Below the pieces are notes generated by a model, which saw nothing but the letters and a program-made list of their open reading frames with translations, made no database searches and was not told the DNA's origin. This document shows positions 22,054 through 33,294 of a stretch of DNA of 34,687 nt, piece by piece (the stretch's first letter is position 1; every line of letters starts with the position of its first letter). Origin of the DNA: Verrucomicrobiia bacterium. GTDB taxonomy: Bacteria > Verrucomicrobiota > Verrucomicrobiia > JADLBR01. Where the stretch lies: NCBI GenBank assembly GCA_020847615.1, contig JADLBR010000271.1, positions 1 through 34,687 of the forward strand. The letters run 5' to 3'. The position numbers and the translations under genes were made by a program.

Positions 22054-23106
22054 TCAGCATATCCTCGGCAACTGCTCCCCGCTGAGCATGTCGATGACGC
22101 GGCGGGCGCCAATCTGGCTGGTCATCGTCACGCGGCCCCCCGGCCCTTCGGTCACCCTCCCCACGATCACCGCCCCCGCGCCCAGCGGATGCGCCCGCAG
22201 CGCGTCCAGGGCGGCACCTGCGCCATCCGCCCCGACGAAGGCGACCATGCGTCCCTCGTTGGCCATGTGCAGCGGATCCATGCCCAGCAACTCGCACGCG
22301 CCCCGCACCGGCTCCGACACGGGAACCGCCGCCTCGTCTATCTCTATGCCCATCCCCGACGCCTCGGCGATCTCCACCAGCGCGCTCGCGAGCCCGCCGC
22401 GCGTCAGGTCGCGCAGGCAGTGCACGCCAACGCCAGCGCGCAGCAGAGCCTCCACGAGCCCGTGGAGCGACGCGCAGTCGCTCTCGATCGGGCACCCGAA
22501 CTCCAGGCCCTCGCGCTGTGCCAGGATCGCCACCCCGTGACGCCCCAGATCCCCGCTCGCGATCACCGCGTCGCCCGCCCGCACCTCGCCGGGGGCAATC
22601 ACCACGCCCGCATCGACGACCCCGATCCCTGACGTGTTGATGAAGACGCCATCGCCGTGACCCCGATCCACCACTTTCGTGTCGCCCGTCACGACGCTCA
22701 CCCCCGCGGCCTCGGCCTCCGACGCCATCGAGCGCACGACCCGCCAGAGATCCTCCATCGGAAACCCCTCCTCCAGAATGAACCCCGCCGAGAGCCACGC
22801 GGGCCGAGCGCCGCACATCGCCAGATCGTTCACCGTGCCGCAAACAGCCAGCTTGCCGATGTCGCCCCCCGCAAAAAAGAGCGGCCTCACGACATAGGAA
22901 TCCGTCGTGAACGCGAGCCGCCCCGCGCCAACACCCAGAACGGCCCCATCGTGCCCCCGATCCAGCGGATTCGTGAACGCGGCACGGAACATCTTGCCGA
23001 TGAGATCATGCATCAGCCGCCCGCCGCCGCCATGCGCCATCTGCACCGTCGGGTGATCCCGGATCGGGACGGGGCACGAGGGCAAAAAATTCACCCCATC
23101 AGCCAT
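22054..23106 (-). CDS. hypE: Hydrogenase maturation protein HypE
   Basis: A 350-residue member of the PurM/ThiL-like ATPase superfamily. Signature blocks are [49 protein letters not shown] (ATP-binding region), VVTGDTKVV and [17 protein letters not shown]. It ends in LPRIC, the C-terminal Cys that receives carbamoyl from HypF and is dehydrated to thiocyanate, the source of the cyanide ligands of [NiFe]-hydrogenase. The ATG at 23106 overlaps hypD by 8 bp, with [14 protein letters not shown] as its normal opening. Confidence 0.96.
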   Translation of the reverse strand: MADGVNFLPSCPVPIRDHPTVQMAHGGGGRLMHDLIGKMFRAAFTNPLDRGHDGAVLGVGAGRLAFTTDSYVVRPLFFAGGDIGKLAVCGTVNDLAMCGARPAWLSAGFILEEGFPMEDLWRVVRSMASEAEAAGVSVVTGDTKVVDRGHGDGVFINTSGIGVVDAGVVIAPGEVRAGDAVIASGDLGRHGVAILAQREGLEFGCPIESDCASLHGLVEALLRAGVGVHCLRDLTRGGLASALVEIAEASGMGIEIDEAAVPVSEPVRGACELLGMDPLHMANEGRMVAFVGADGAGAALDALRAHPLGAGAVIVGRVTEGPGGRVTMTSQIGARRVIDMLSGEQLPRIC

Positions 23107-24199
23107 GTCGGACCTCGTGCCTCCGATATTTGTAGTACGCCGCGCACGCACCCTCGCCCGAGACCATCGTCGCGCCCAGGGGCCGCTCCGGGGTGCACCG
23201 CGAGCCGAACGCCGGGCAATCCACCGGTTTCTTCAGACCCCGCAAGATCAGGCCGCTGATGCACTCCCCGCTCTCTTCCACGGAAACCGCCCCCACCCCG
23301 AAACGCGCCTCCGCGTCGAACGCCTCATAGGCCTCGGCCAACCCGAGCCCGCTCTGCGGTATCATCCCGATCCCGCGCCACTTCCGGTCGATCACCCGAA
23401 ACACCTCGCCCATGATCCGCCGCGCCTCGCGGTTCCCCTCCCGGCGCACCACCCGTGAATACGGATTCTCGACATCCGCGCGCCCCTCCTCCAGTTGCGT
23501 GGCGCACTGGAGCACGCCCTGCAACAGATCCAATGGCTCGAACCCCGTCACCACGACCGGCACACGGTACTTCGCCGCCAGGGGCTCATACTCCTCATAG
23601 CCCATCACGGCGCACACGTGCCCCGCCGCCAAGAAACCATTCACGCGATTGCCCTCCGAGGACAGGATCGCCTCCATCGCCGGCGGCACCCGCACGTGCG
23701 CGCTCAATATCGAAAAATTCTTCACCCCTCGCCGCGCGGCCTGGTAAACGGCCATCCCGTTTGCCGGTGCCGTCGTCTCAAACCCCACCGCGAAAAACAC
23801 CACCTCGCGCGACGGATTCGCCTCCGCGATCCTCAGGGCGTCCATGGGCGAGTACACGATGCGCACGTCACCGCCCTCCGACTTCACCCTCAGCAGGTCC
23901 TTGCCAGAACCCGGCACCCGCAGCATGTCGCCGAATGAGCACAGCGTCACCCCGCGCCGCTCCGCGATCTCGATGGCCCGGTCGATGATCTCCAGCGGCG
24001 TCACGCACACCGGGCACCCGGGCCCGTGAACCAGCGTCAGGCCCCCCGGCAGCAGCTCATCGATCCCAAACCGCACGATCGCGTGCGTCTGGCCCCCGCA
24101 CACCTCCATGATCGTCCACGGCCGCGTCACGACCCGCGCGACCAGATCCGCCAGTCGGCGCGCCCCCTCCGGATCGCGGTACTCGTCGATATATCTCAT
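23099..24199 (-). CDS. hypD: Hydrogenase maturation protein HypD
   Basis: A 366-residue Fe-S protein that assembles the Fe(CN)2CO unit with HypC. All diagnostic cysteine blocks are present: [40 protein letters not shown], and near the end [24 protein letters not shown], which hold the cyanide-carrying and cluster-binding cysteines. The start is ATG at 24199, overlapping hypC by 4 bp. The length is standard for the family. Confidence 0.97.
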   Translation of the reverse strand: MRYIDEYRDPEGARRLADLVARVVTRPWTIMEVCGGQTHAIVRFGIDELLPGGLTLVHGPGCPVCVTPLEIIDRAIEIAERRGVTLCSFGDMLRVPGSGKDLLRVKSEGGDVRIVYSPMDALRIAEANPSREVVFFAVGFETTAPANGMAVYQAARRGVKNFSILSAHVRVPPAMEAILSSEGNRVNGFLAAGHVCAVMGYEEYEPLAAKYRVPVVVTGFEPLDLLQGVLQCATQLEEGRADVENPYSRVVRREGNREARRIMGEVFRVIDRKWRGIGMIPQSGLGLAEAYEAFDAEARFGVGAVSVEESGECISGLILRGLKKPVDCPAFGSRCTPERPLGATMVSGEGACAAYYKYRRHEVRHG

Positions 24200-24459
24200 C
24201 CGGTGCCGCCGCCCGGCTCAGCCTCATCGGCCAACTCCATCTCCCGCAGGTACTGGAAAACTTCCTTGGCCTCCTCCTCGTCCACCTTGTTCAGCGCGAA
24301 GCCGACGTGGACGATCACGTAATCCCCCACCCCGGCCTCCGGGACATAGGCGAGATTCACGTCCTTCAGGATGCCCCCAAAGCTCACCTTCCCAGTCCGG
24401 CTCATGGGATCACCGCCCGCCTCGACGCTCTCGATCCTACCGGGCACGGCCAGACACAT
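24196..24459 (-). CDS. hypC: Hydrogenase maturation chaperone HypC
   Basis: An 87-residue protein. MCLAVPGRI supplies the essential N-terminal Cys2 that holds the iron centre once the initiator Met is removed. [41 protein letters not shown] follows the family pattern through its small beta-barrel and C-terminal helix. The ATG at 24459 is fixed by the MCLAVPG start. It works with HypD and passes the iron unit to the hydrogenase large subunit. It overlaps hypD (ATGA) and follows hypF by 44 bp. Confidence 0.96.
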   Translation of the reverse strand: MCLAVPGRIESVEAGGDPMSRTGKVSFGGILKDVNLAYVPEAGVGDYVIVHVGFALNKVDEEEAKEVFQYLREMELADEAEPGGGTG

Positions 24460-24503
24460 ATGCGGGAACCATAGGGCCTGCGCGCCACCGCGCAAAGCCG
24501 CAA

Positions 24504-26831
24504 TCAGTCCGTTCCCCGCGCCCCCGCGTCCCTGCGGGAGAAATTCTTCGGGCGCAAGAGCGCCGCCATCTGCCCCAGGGCGATGCCGCCATCGTTGGGC
24601 GGCACCCGCTGGTGCCACGAGGGCGCGAAGCCCGCCTCGCGCAAACGCGTGACGGCACCCTCCAGCAACACGCGATTCTGGAAACACCCGCCGGTGAGGA
24701 TGACTCTCGGAACATTCGCCTCGCGGGCAACCGCCACGATGCCCTCGGACAATCCCGCATGAAAGGCCGCCGCAACCTCGCCCGCCAAGCGCCCCCGGAG
24801 GATATCGGACACGACCGCCTCCAGCATGGGCCGCCAGTCCAGCACATGCCGCGGCCCACCATCGCTCGCCGCGGCGCGCCCCATCTTCACGGGATAGGGG
24901 GGCACATCCCCGGAATCCGCCGCCGCAAACTCCAACAACATGGCGGCCTGCCCCTCGAATCGGTTCACCTGCCGCGACCCGGACAGCGCCGCCACCGCAT
25001 CGAACAGGCGTCCCGCGCTCGTGCACGGCGGCGCGTTCAGCCCACGGCGCAACATGCCCGCCAACACCCGCAGATCCCCATCGGAAAATTCCCGCAGCGG
25101 TGCGAGGCCACCGATCCGAAACGCCCCCTCGCCATAACACGCGTACAGCGCGCCCAGCGCAGAGCGCCGCGGTTCGCGCACCGCGGCCTCACCTCCGGGC
25201 AAGCGGAACGGGGCCAGCGCCGCAAAGCGCTCCTCGTCCCCGGCCGTGACCAAGAAGAACTCCCCGCCCCAGACCGCGCCATCCACGCCGTATCCCGTCC
25301 CATCCCACGCCACGCCGAGATACGGCGGCGCCACCTCATTCTCCGCCGCGCATGCGAGCACGTGAGCCACATGGTGCTGGACGCGAACAACCCTCAACCC
25401 CGAGCGCCCCGCGCGCGCCGTCGACACATAGTCCGGGTGCATGTCGCAGGCCACGACCGCCGGCCGGACGCCGTATAACCCGGGGAGATCCTCGGCCGCC
25501 CGCGCCATCGCATCCGCCGCCTCGGGCGTCTCCAGATCCCCGATGTGCTGGCTCAGGAATACGTCGCGGCCCACGGATACGGCCACCGTGTTCTTCAGGT
25601 GCGCCCCCATGGCGAGCGCGGGCGGCGGCGCCCCGGCCAACGTCACCGGCAATGGCGCGTGGCCGCGGGCGCGGCGCAACAGCAGTGGCCTCCCCATCAC
25701 CACGCGCGCTATCGAGTCATCGACGTGCCGCGCGATCGGCCTGTCGTGCACCAGCAGCAGGTCGCACATGCCACCCAGCCGCCGCAGGGCCTCGCCCTCA
25801 TCGGTGCAGATCGGTTCCTCCGAGGCATTGCCGCTCGTCGCCACCACGGGAAAGCCAAGGTCCCGCATCAGCAGGTGGTGCAGCGGGGCATACGGCAGCA
25901 TCACCCCAAGGCAGGGATTTCCGGGCGCCACCGCATCGCTCACGCCAAGCGCCCCCCGCCGCCGCGCCAGCAACACGATCGGCGATGCCGGCGAACGCAA
26001 GAGCCTCAGTTCTTCCCCCGAGACATCGCAAAGCCCGCCGATCACATCCGCGGATGGCGCCATCACGGCAAAAGGCTTCTCATCCCTGCCTTTCAATTCC
26101 CGCAGACGTGCCACCGCGCCGCCATCCCCGGCATCCGCCATCAGGTGGAATCCCCCCAGCCCCTTCACCGCCACGATCTTGCCGGCCCGGATCGCCTCTC
26201 CGGCCGACCGCAGCGCCGCGTCGCGCTCTCCCAGAACGCGCCCCGACGTGTCCCACAGCGCCAGCTGCGGGCCGCACGCCGGGCACGCATTCGGCTGCGC
26301 GTGAAACCGCCGGTTGCCCGGATCATCGTATTCACCCCGGCACTCGGGGCACATCTCAAACCCCCTCATCGTCGTGCGCGCCCGATCATACGGGATCCCC
26401 ACGATGATGCTGAACCTCGGCCCGCAGTGAGTGCAGTTGGTGAAAGGGTAGCGATAGCGCCGGTCCGAGGGATCCAGGATCTCCCGCAGGCACTCGGGAC
26501 ACGTCGCGATGTCTGGAAGAATGACCGCGCTCTTGTCCCCTCCCGAACTCTCGATGATCCGAAAACCCACCTGCCCCGACACCGCCAGCCAAACCACCTC
26601 CATCGCCTGGACCACCGCGTGCGCCGGACGATCCCTCTCGATCCCGGCAAGCAACTCGCGCAGCGCCCCATCGGCGCCCTCCGCCTCGATCTCCACACCG
26701 CCGCCCGTGTTCCGCACCCAACCCGCCAGTCCCAGCCTCCCCGCCAAACCGTGGACAAACGGCCGAAATCCCACCCCCTGCACCGCCCCGCGGATCAATA
26801 CGCGCAACCGCTGGATCGGGGCATCGCTCAT
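24504..26831 (-). CDS. hypF: Carbamoyltransferase HypF
   Basis: A 775-residue multidomain enzyme. Residues about 8-92 form an acylphosphatase domain (VQGVGFRPFV). Then come two zinc fingers with CPEC/CTHCG (Cys111, 114, 133, 136) and CPEC/CPACG (161, 164, 183, 186), a YrdC-like domain (about 200-385), and a Kae1-like C-terminal domain with HHVAHVLACAAEN, DGTGYGVDGAVWGGEF and ILTGGCFQNRVLLE. It makes a carbamoyl group from carbamoyl phosphate and ATP and loads it on HypE. ATG at 26831 is the likely start; a TTG two codons earlier is possible. hypA, hypB and hydrogenase subunits are not in this window. Confidence 0.97.
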   Translation of the reverse strand: MSDAPIQRLRVLIRGAVQGVGFRPFVHGLAGRLGLAGWVRNTGGGVEIEAEGADGALRELLAGIERDRPAHAVVQAMEVVWLAVSGQVGFRIIESSGGDKSAVILPDIATCPECLREILDPSDRRYRYPFTNCTHCGPRFSIIVGIPYDRARTTMRGFEMCPECRGEYDDPGNRRFHAQPNACPACGPQLALWDTSGRVLGERDAALRSAGEAIRAGKIVAVKGLGGFHLMADAGDGGAVARLRELKGRDEKPFAVMAPSADVIGGLCDVSGEELRLLRSPASPIVLLARRRGALGVSDAVAPGNPCLGVMLPYAPLHHLLMRDLGFPVVATSGNASEEPICTDEGEALRRLGGMCDLLLVHDRPIARHVDDSIARVVMGRPLLLRRARGHAPLPVTLAGAPPPALAMGAHLKNTVAVSVGRDVFLSQHIGDLETPEAADAMARAAEDLPGLYGVRPAVVACDMHPDYVSTARAGRSGLRVVRVQHHVAHVLACAAENEVAPPYLGVAWDGTGYGVDGAVWGGEFFLVTAGDEERFAALAPFRLPGGEAAVREPRRSALGALYACYGEGAFRIGGLAPLREFSDGDLRVLAGMLRRGLNAPPCTSAGRLFDAVAALSGSRQVNRFEGQAAMLLEFAAADSGDVPPYPVKMGRAAASDGGPRHVLDWRPMLEAVVSDILRGRLAGEVAAAFHAGLSEGIVAVAREANVPRVILTGGCFQNRVLLEGAVTRLREAGFAPSWHQRVPPNDGGIALGQMAALLRPKNFSRRDAGARGTD

Positions 26832-26846
26832 CTCCAAAAACCCAAC

Positions 26847-26889
26847 CTAGCAGCCTGCCGGACTTAGCCAAGTCCGACAAGGCTGCTAG
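26847..26889. repeat. 43-base palindromic element (family B related) upstream of hypF
   Basis: Outer arms CTAGCAGCC and GGCTGCTAG are perfect reverse complements, and inner arms CGGACTT and AAGTCCG pair around AGCC. The CCGGACTT...AAGTCCGA core resembles family B copies next to argB and aroE, and its ends are CTAG as theirs are. It begins 16 bp upstream of the hypF ATG. Confidence 0.65.
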
Positions 26890-26937
26890 AAAGCGGGAAA
26901 ATCGGTAGCCCGGGAATCTGCCAGACTTCGCCCAACA

Positions 26938-27030
26938 GGCTGACTCGAAAATAGCCGCAGCGCATCCCGTAGCCGAACGCGTGAGCGTTTGGGCGCCAAG
27001 GCCTCACGGCTTCGGCCGCATTCTTGCTTG
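26938..27030 (+). repeat. Dispersed repeat family A copy
   Basis: It starts GGCTGACTCGAAAAT, then CATCCCGTAGCCGAACGCG, TGAGCGTTTGGGCGCC, AAGGCCTCACGGCTTCGGCC and GCATTCTTGC. Block order and the ATTCTTG end match the inverted copy at 21082-21004. It is the most complete plus-strand copy and lies in the gap between hypF and the 27154-29718 gene. Confidence 0.7.
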
Positions 27031-27153
27031 TAGCCGCCGACGTGAGGAGGCGGTCGGCGACTGCGACGCATCCGAAGTTTCACCCCGAATGATCCGGCGC
27101 GTGGAGAACCCTGGCAGCGCGCCGCCCGCGCGCGCCGGCGGCTTCGCCACATT

Positions 27154-29718
27154 TCATCCCTGGGTGAACACGAGAGCCTGTTGCGCCTTCGCGTCGGCCC
27201 GCAGCCAGACGGTTTCCCCGGCATCCCCGCAGTCGATCACGCGGACCACTTCCGCCAGGCCTCCGCCCGCGGGCACGAGGTCCAGCAGTCGGCTGGGCGC
27301 GCTGCGGAACCATCCGTCATCGATGCTGTTGCCTGCCTTCTTGGGAAAATACGCCAGATACAGCATGTCGTGTTCCACCAGATCGTTGAAGAAATGCGTC
27401 CCGAGAGACACGTCGGGGATCAGGCGCTCGTGCATGGCGACCACCTCGCACACCACCGAGGCGCGGCTGATCTCGGTGAATGAGACCGGGATGCCGAGCG
27501 ACGCGCTATGCGTTCCCCACCGCCCCGGGCCAATGAGCATCAGTCCCCGGTCGTCGGCCGGATGCATCCGGTTGATCTGGCCAATGAGGCGCGCCACCGC
27601 ATAGCGGTCCTGCTCTGGCAGCGCGGCATACCTCTCTGTCACGATGTACACGATGCGGCTCAGCGGTTGCTCTCTGCTGACGCCAATGACCGCGCCGTGC
27701 GCGGCCAGCAACGTCGGCCGCGTGGCCGGCGCCGCCGGAGACATCCCCCCGATCTCCCGCCGGATCTGAAACGTCCGGCACTGCAGCAGGTGGATGCGGT
27801 AGGACCCGTCGGCCAGAAAATTCAGCGCGAACTCCACGTCCACCGGATGCTCGTAGACCGCCTCAAGAACTTCGAGCATCCGGCGCAGGTCGCCCGCCAC
27901 CGGCGTCTCGGTCAGCAGGCGATCGAAGGTCACCAGAGGGAATCCCTCCTCGGTCTGGCTCAAGTACAGATCGATTGGAAACTCATGGCCCGCGGCGATG
28001 ACGTCCTGAAACGGCAGAGAGACAAACTGGCCCTCCCGCAGGTCCAGGCAGTCCATGCGGCGCTGGGAGTGCTCGCGCACGTCGTCCAGGTCGGCCTCCG
28101 GCCTCCGGGATGGCGCGTTCAGCGCCACCAGCCGCGTGTAGTCGTCGTCCGAGCGATCCACCGCCCGGCTGCCAAGCCCGAAAACCAGGCGCACGATGCC
28201 CGCCTCCGGATCGATGTCCTTGTGCCACACGAACGGATTGAACGAGAGGCCCACGCCCGCCGCCTGCGGGTAATAATACCGGCCATGCGGCGCCCCCGAC
28301 ACCCGCATGATGAGCAGCGCCATCCGCTCCTCGCTCTCCAGCAGGCCACGCCGCTTGCGATATCCCAAAGCCTCCTCGTCCAGCACGCTCGCGTAGACCC
28401 GCCGCACCGCATCCAGCAACGACTGCATGCGCTTCTCGCGAGAGCCGCGATTTGCCACGAACACGCTCTCGTACTTTCCAGAAAAGGCGTTGCCCCTGGC
28501 GTCCTCCAGGATCGAGCTCGAGCGGACGATGTACGGCGACTCGCCAAAATAATCCAGCATGCCCTGGAACTGCTCGACGATCCCCTCGGGAAATTGCCCC
28601 TCCATGATCCGCCGCCGGCCCTCGTCCAACCCCTGCAGGAAAGTCTCCGGATTCTTCTGCTGCTCGCGCAGCCACCACACGCCATTCTGAACGAGGAAGG
28701 TGATGAACACCTCCGCCCCGACAAAGAACGAGTCGTGCACCTCCAATCGGGCGGACAGCTCAGGGTCGCGCTCGCGCACGATCGCCCGTGCCACCAGCAT
28801 GCCCAGCGTCTTCCCGCCCACCGAGCCGATCCCGATCATGCGGTCGCGGATCGCGAGGAAGTCCTCCAGGGTGAGGAAGCGCTCGACCAGCGGCGCGATC
28901 CCCGAGCGATGCACGCGCAGCGCCCAGCGCACGCGCCGCAGCATCTCCTCCGATCGCTCGGGACCGCACCGGCCCTCCCGGCTCTCCTCGGCCACGGCCT
29001 CCGCATCGCGAAACAGCCGCCTCCAGTAACCCACCCGGCGGTCGCTCTGCAGCCTCGGCCACTGGGTCCGCGATAAGATCGGCGCCAGCACCGCGCTGTC
29101 CTTCACCGGCAAGAAGACCTCCCCGCTGCGCACGTGGATGGTGTTCATCACGTCGCGGGAACGATGCTGCACCTTGATCGGCCGGATGTAGAACCTCCCA
29201 TCCAGGCGAAACACGTCGAGCATGAACTGTGTCGTCCCCCGGATGGGATCCAGCGCGTACGCCGAGTGGCGATCCCGGTAGAGGCCAAAATAGGTCACCG
29301 TCTCCAGATCCCACAGCCGCGGGCACGTCAGCACGAAGAAGTTGCCGAGGCTCTGGTCCGAGCCCCACGTGGCGGCGAGATGGGAGAGGCAATCGAAGAC
29401 GTATATGGCCCCGCGCCCCTTTCTCTCGATCACCTCGTGCACGCCCCGCACGAAGGACTCGAATCCCTTCGCGGGATCGAGATCGTGCTCCTCCGCGCCC
29501 GAGTCGGACGAGAGCAGCGCCGGGTGATCCGCGAATCGGAAATACACCAGGGCCCGTTGGCCCGCGCGCGCCGCCGCCGCATAGGGGACCACCAGTTCCT
29601 GGTAGTCGGCGATGTTGTCGATCTCCCAGACGATGTTGTCGCCCGGCTCGATGCCGTGAACCACGGCATCGAGCCCGGGCAATCCCGTCGTCGCGGAAGG
29701 CTGGACGCGCGCGCTCAC
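27154..29718 (-). CDS. KaiC-like / PEP-synthase-like ATP-grasp fusion protein of unknown function
   Basis: An 854-residue protein from a GTG start. Residues about 9-190 resemble a KaiC/RecA-type domain (TTGLPGLDAVVHGIEPGDNIV), but the Walker A Lys is absent and ATP binding there is doubtful. Residues about 296-690 match the PEP-synthase/PPDK N-terminal ATP-grasp: IGSVGGKTLGMLVARAI, then YIVRSSSILEDARGNAFSGKYES (about 396-418) and YEHPVDVEFALN. The final 150 residues contain RGLMLIGPGRWGTHSASLGIP. The phosphohistidine swivel motif and the PEP-binding barrel of true PEP synthase are missing, so it should not make PEP. Similar unnamed proteins exist in other anaerobes as far as I recall. It follows gdhA by 34 bp, which may mean co-transcription. 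Confidence 0.75.
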   Translation of the reverse strand: MSARVQPSATTGLPGLDAVVHGIEPGDNIVWEIDNIADYQELVVPYAAAARAGQRALVYFRFADHPALLSSDSGAEEHDLDPAKGFESFVRGVHEVIERKGRGAIYVFDCLSHLAATWGSDQSLGNFFVLTCPRLWDLETVTYFGLYRDRHSAYALDPIRGTTQFMLDVFRLDGRFYIRPIKVQHRSRDVMNTIHVRSGEVFLPVKDSAVLAPILSRTQWPRLQSDRRVGYWRRLFRDAEAVAEESREGRCGPERSEEMLRRVRWALRVHRSGIAPLVERFLTLEDFLAIRDRMIGIGSVGGKTLGMLVARAIVRERDPELSARLEVHDSFFVGAEVFITFLVQNGVWWLREQQKNPETFLQGLDEGRRRIMEGQFPEGIVEQFQGMLDYFGESPYIVRSSSILEDARGNAFSGKYESVFVANRGSREKRMQSLLDAVRRVYASVLDEEALGYRKRRGLLESEERMALLIMRVSGAPHGRYYYPQAAGVGLSFNPFVWHKDIDPEAGIVRLVFGLGSRAVDRSDDDYTRLVALNAPSRRPEADLDDVREHSQRRMDCLDLREGQFVSLPFQDVIAAGHEFPIDLYLSQTEEGFPLVTFDRLLTETPVAGDLRRMLEVLEAVYEHPVDVEFALNFLADGSYRIHLLQCRTFQIRREIGGMSPAAPATRPTLLAAHGAVIGVSREQPLSRIVYIVTERYAALPEQDRYAVARLIGQINRMHPADDRGLMLIGPGRWGTHSASLGIPVSFTEISRASVVCEVVAMHERLIPDVSLGTHFFNDLVEHDMLYLAYFPKKAGNSIDDGWFRSAPSRLLDLVPAGGGLAEVVRVIDCGDAGETVWLRADAKAQQALVFTQG

Positions 29719-29752
29719 GGACAGGTCCAGGGGGTCGCCCCGCCGGCGGGCC

Positions 29753-32436
<2,684 letters not shown>

Positions 32437-32493
32437 ATTCCAATCTCCTGAAAGCCCAGATTCTGCGCGTTCCGGGCGACCAGTCAAATGCCC

Positions 32494-33273
32494 TCACGGG
32501 CGCAGGCGGAACTCCAGCCGCACCCTGGGCGCCGCCGCCAGGGCCGCCCGCATGGGCTCCACATCCACGAACGTCCCGTTCAGCCTGCGCCCCTCGCAAA
32601 ACACATCGACCCCCTCGGCGCGAAATGGCCACGGGACGACGCGCCAGTCGCGCCCGGAGTCGCCCTCCGGTGTCATCCGCAGCGTGCAGCGGCCCCCGGC
32701 ATCCGGCACGTCGGGCGCAAGCCACTCCCGCGCCGAATTCATGCAAAGTCCGAGCGAGAGCCAATCCCACGCGGCGACCAGCGCCTGATTGCGCGCGATG
32801 GCCGCACCCGTGCAATGCGGCGCGAGCGCCCCTTCGCGACGCAGCGCATCCAGCAGCGTGTCCCGCGCCAGCTGCTGGCACTCCACGAAACCGCGCACCA
32901 TGTGCTGCTCGGCGGGATCCTTGGGCTCGTCATTTCGCTCGCGCAGCCACAGCCCGTGCAGGCACACCAGCAGTCCGGCGTACCGGCTCATTCCGCCCAC
33001 CATGCCGACGCCCGCCGGCCAGACGCGCAGGTGCTCGCGCAGGGGCATCTCGTCAAAGTGGTGCGGCAGCCCCGTGCCGCGATCCAGCGTGGGCGCGATC
33101 TCCCACTCGTGCCACCCGCAGTCGTGCTGTTCGGCGGCAAGGCAGACCTCCTCATGGGGCTCGAACGACCCGAATCGCGCATTGCCCCAGGCCCTCGCCA
33201 GTTGCCCCGATATCCACGCGTGGGCCGGTTGCGTCACCACCACCAACCCGCTTGCCTCCCGGCGATGCACCAT
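32494..33273 (-). CDS. DUF3891 family protein
   Basis: A 259-residue cytoplasmic protein. It opens VVVTQPAHAWISGQLARAWG, the defining start of DUF3891 (Pfam PF13030), followed by AAEQHDCGWHEWE with His-Asp and a metal-binding look, and SRYAGLLVCLHGLWL. The family has no proven function; its helical core and His/Asp pairs recall HD-type hydrolases, which is my inference only. GGAGAG lies seven bases before the ATG. The gene follows the UTP-glucose pyrophosphorylase by 21 bp, so the two are likely co-transcribed. Confidence 0.8.
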   Translation of the reverse strand: MVHRREASGLVVVTQPAHAWISGQLARAWGNARFGSFEPHEEVCLAAEQHDCGWHEWEIAPTLDRGTGLPHHFDEMPLREHLRVWPAGVGMVGGMSRYAGLLVCLHGLWLRERNDEPKDPAEQHMVRGFVECQQLARDTLLDALRREGALAPHCTGAAIARNQALVAAWDWLSLGLCMNSAREWLAPDVPDAGGRCTLRMTPEGDSGRDWRVVPWPFRAEGVDVFCEGRRLNGTFVDVEPMRAALAAAPRVRLEFRLRP

Positions 33274-33294
33274 GGCCAGACTCTCCGCCCTTTA

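Larger units (their letters stand above)
26832..27153. other. Repeat-filled gap upstream of hypF
   Basis: No gene is supported. The gap contains the 43-base palindromic element at 26847-26889, a degenerate family B copy at 26916-26939 (CTGCCAGACTTCG...CAACAGG), the family A repeat at 26938-27030, and a GCCGCC...GGCGGC stem (27121-27142) just after the stop of the 27154 gene. The hypF promoter should lie near the palindrome, but no clear -35/-10 pair was found. Confidence 0.5.

Noticed and set aside
24108-26867. Plus-strand frames opposite hypC and hypF
   Set aside because: They are antisense shadows of strongly conserved hyp genes with no domain of their own.
27154-29718. Annotation as phosphoenolpyruvate synthase
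   Set aside because: The phosphohistidine motif and the PEP-binding barrel are absent; only the ATP-grasp part is shared.
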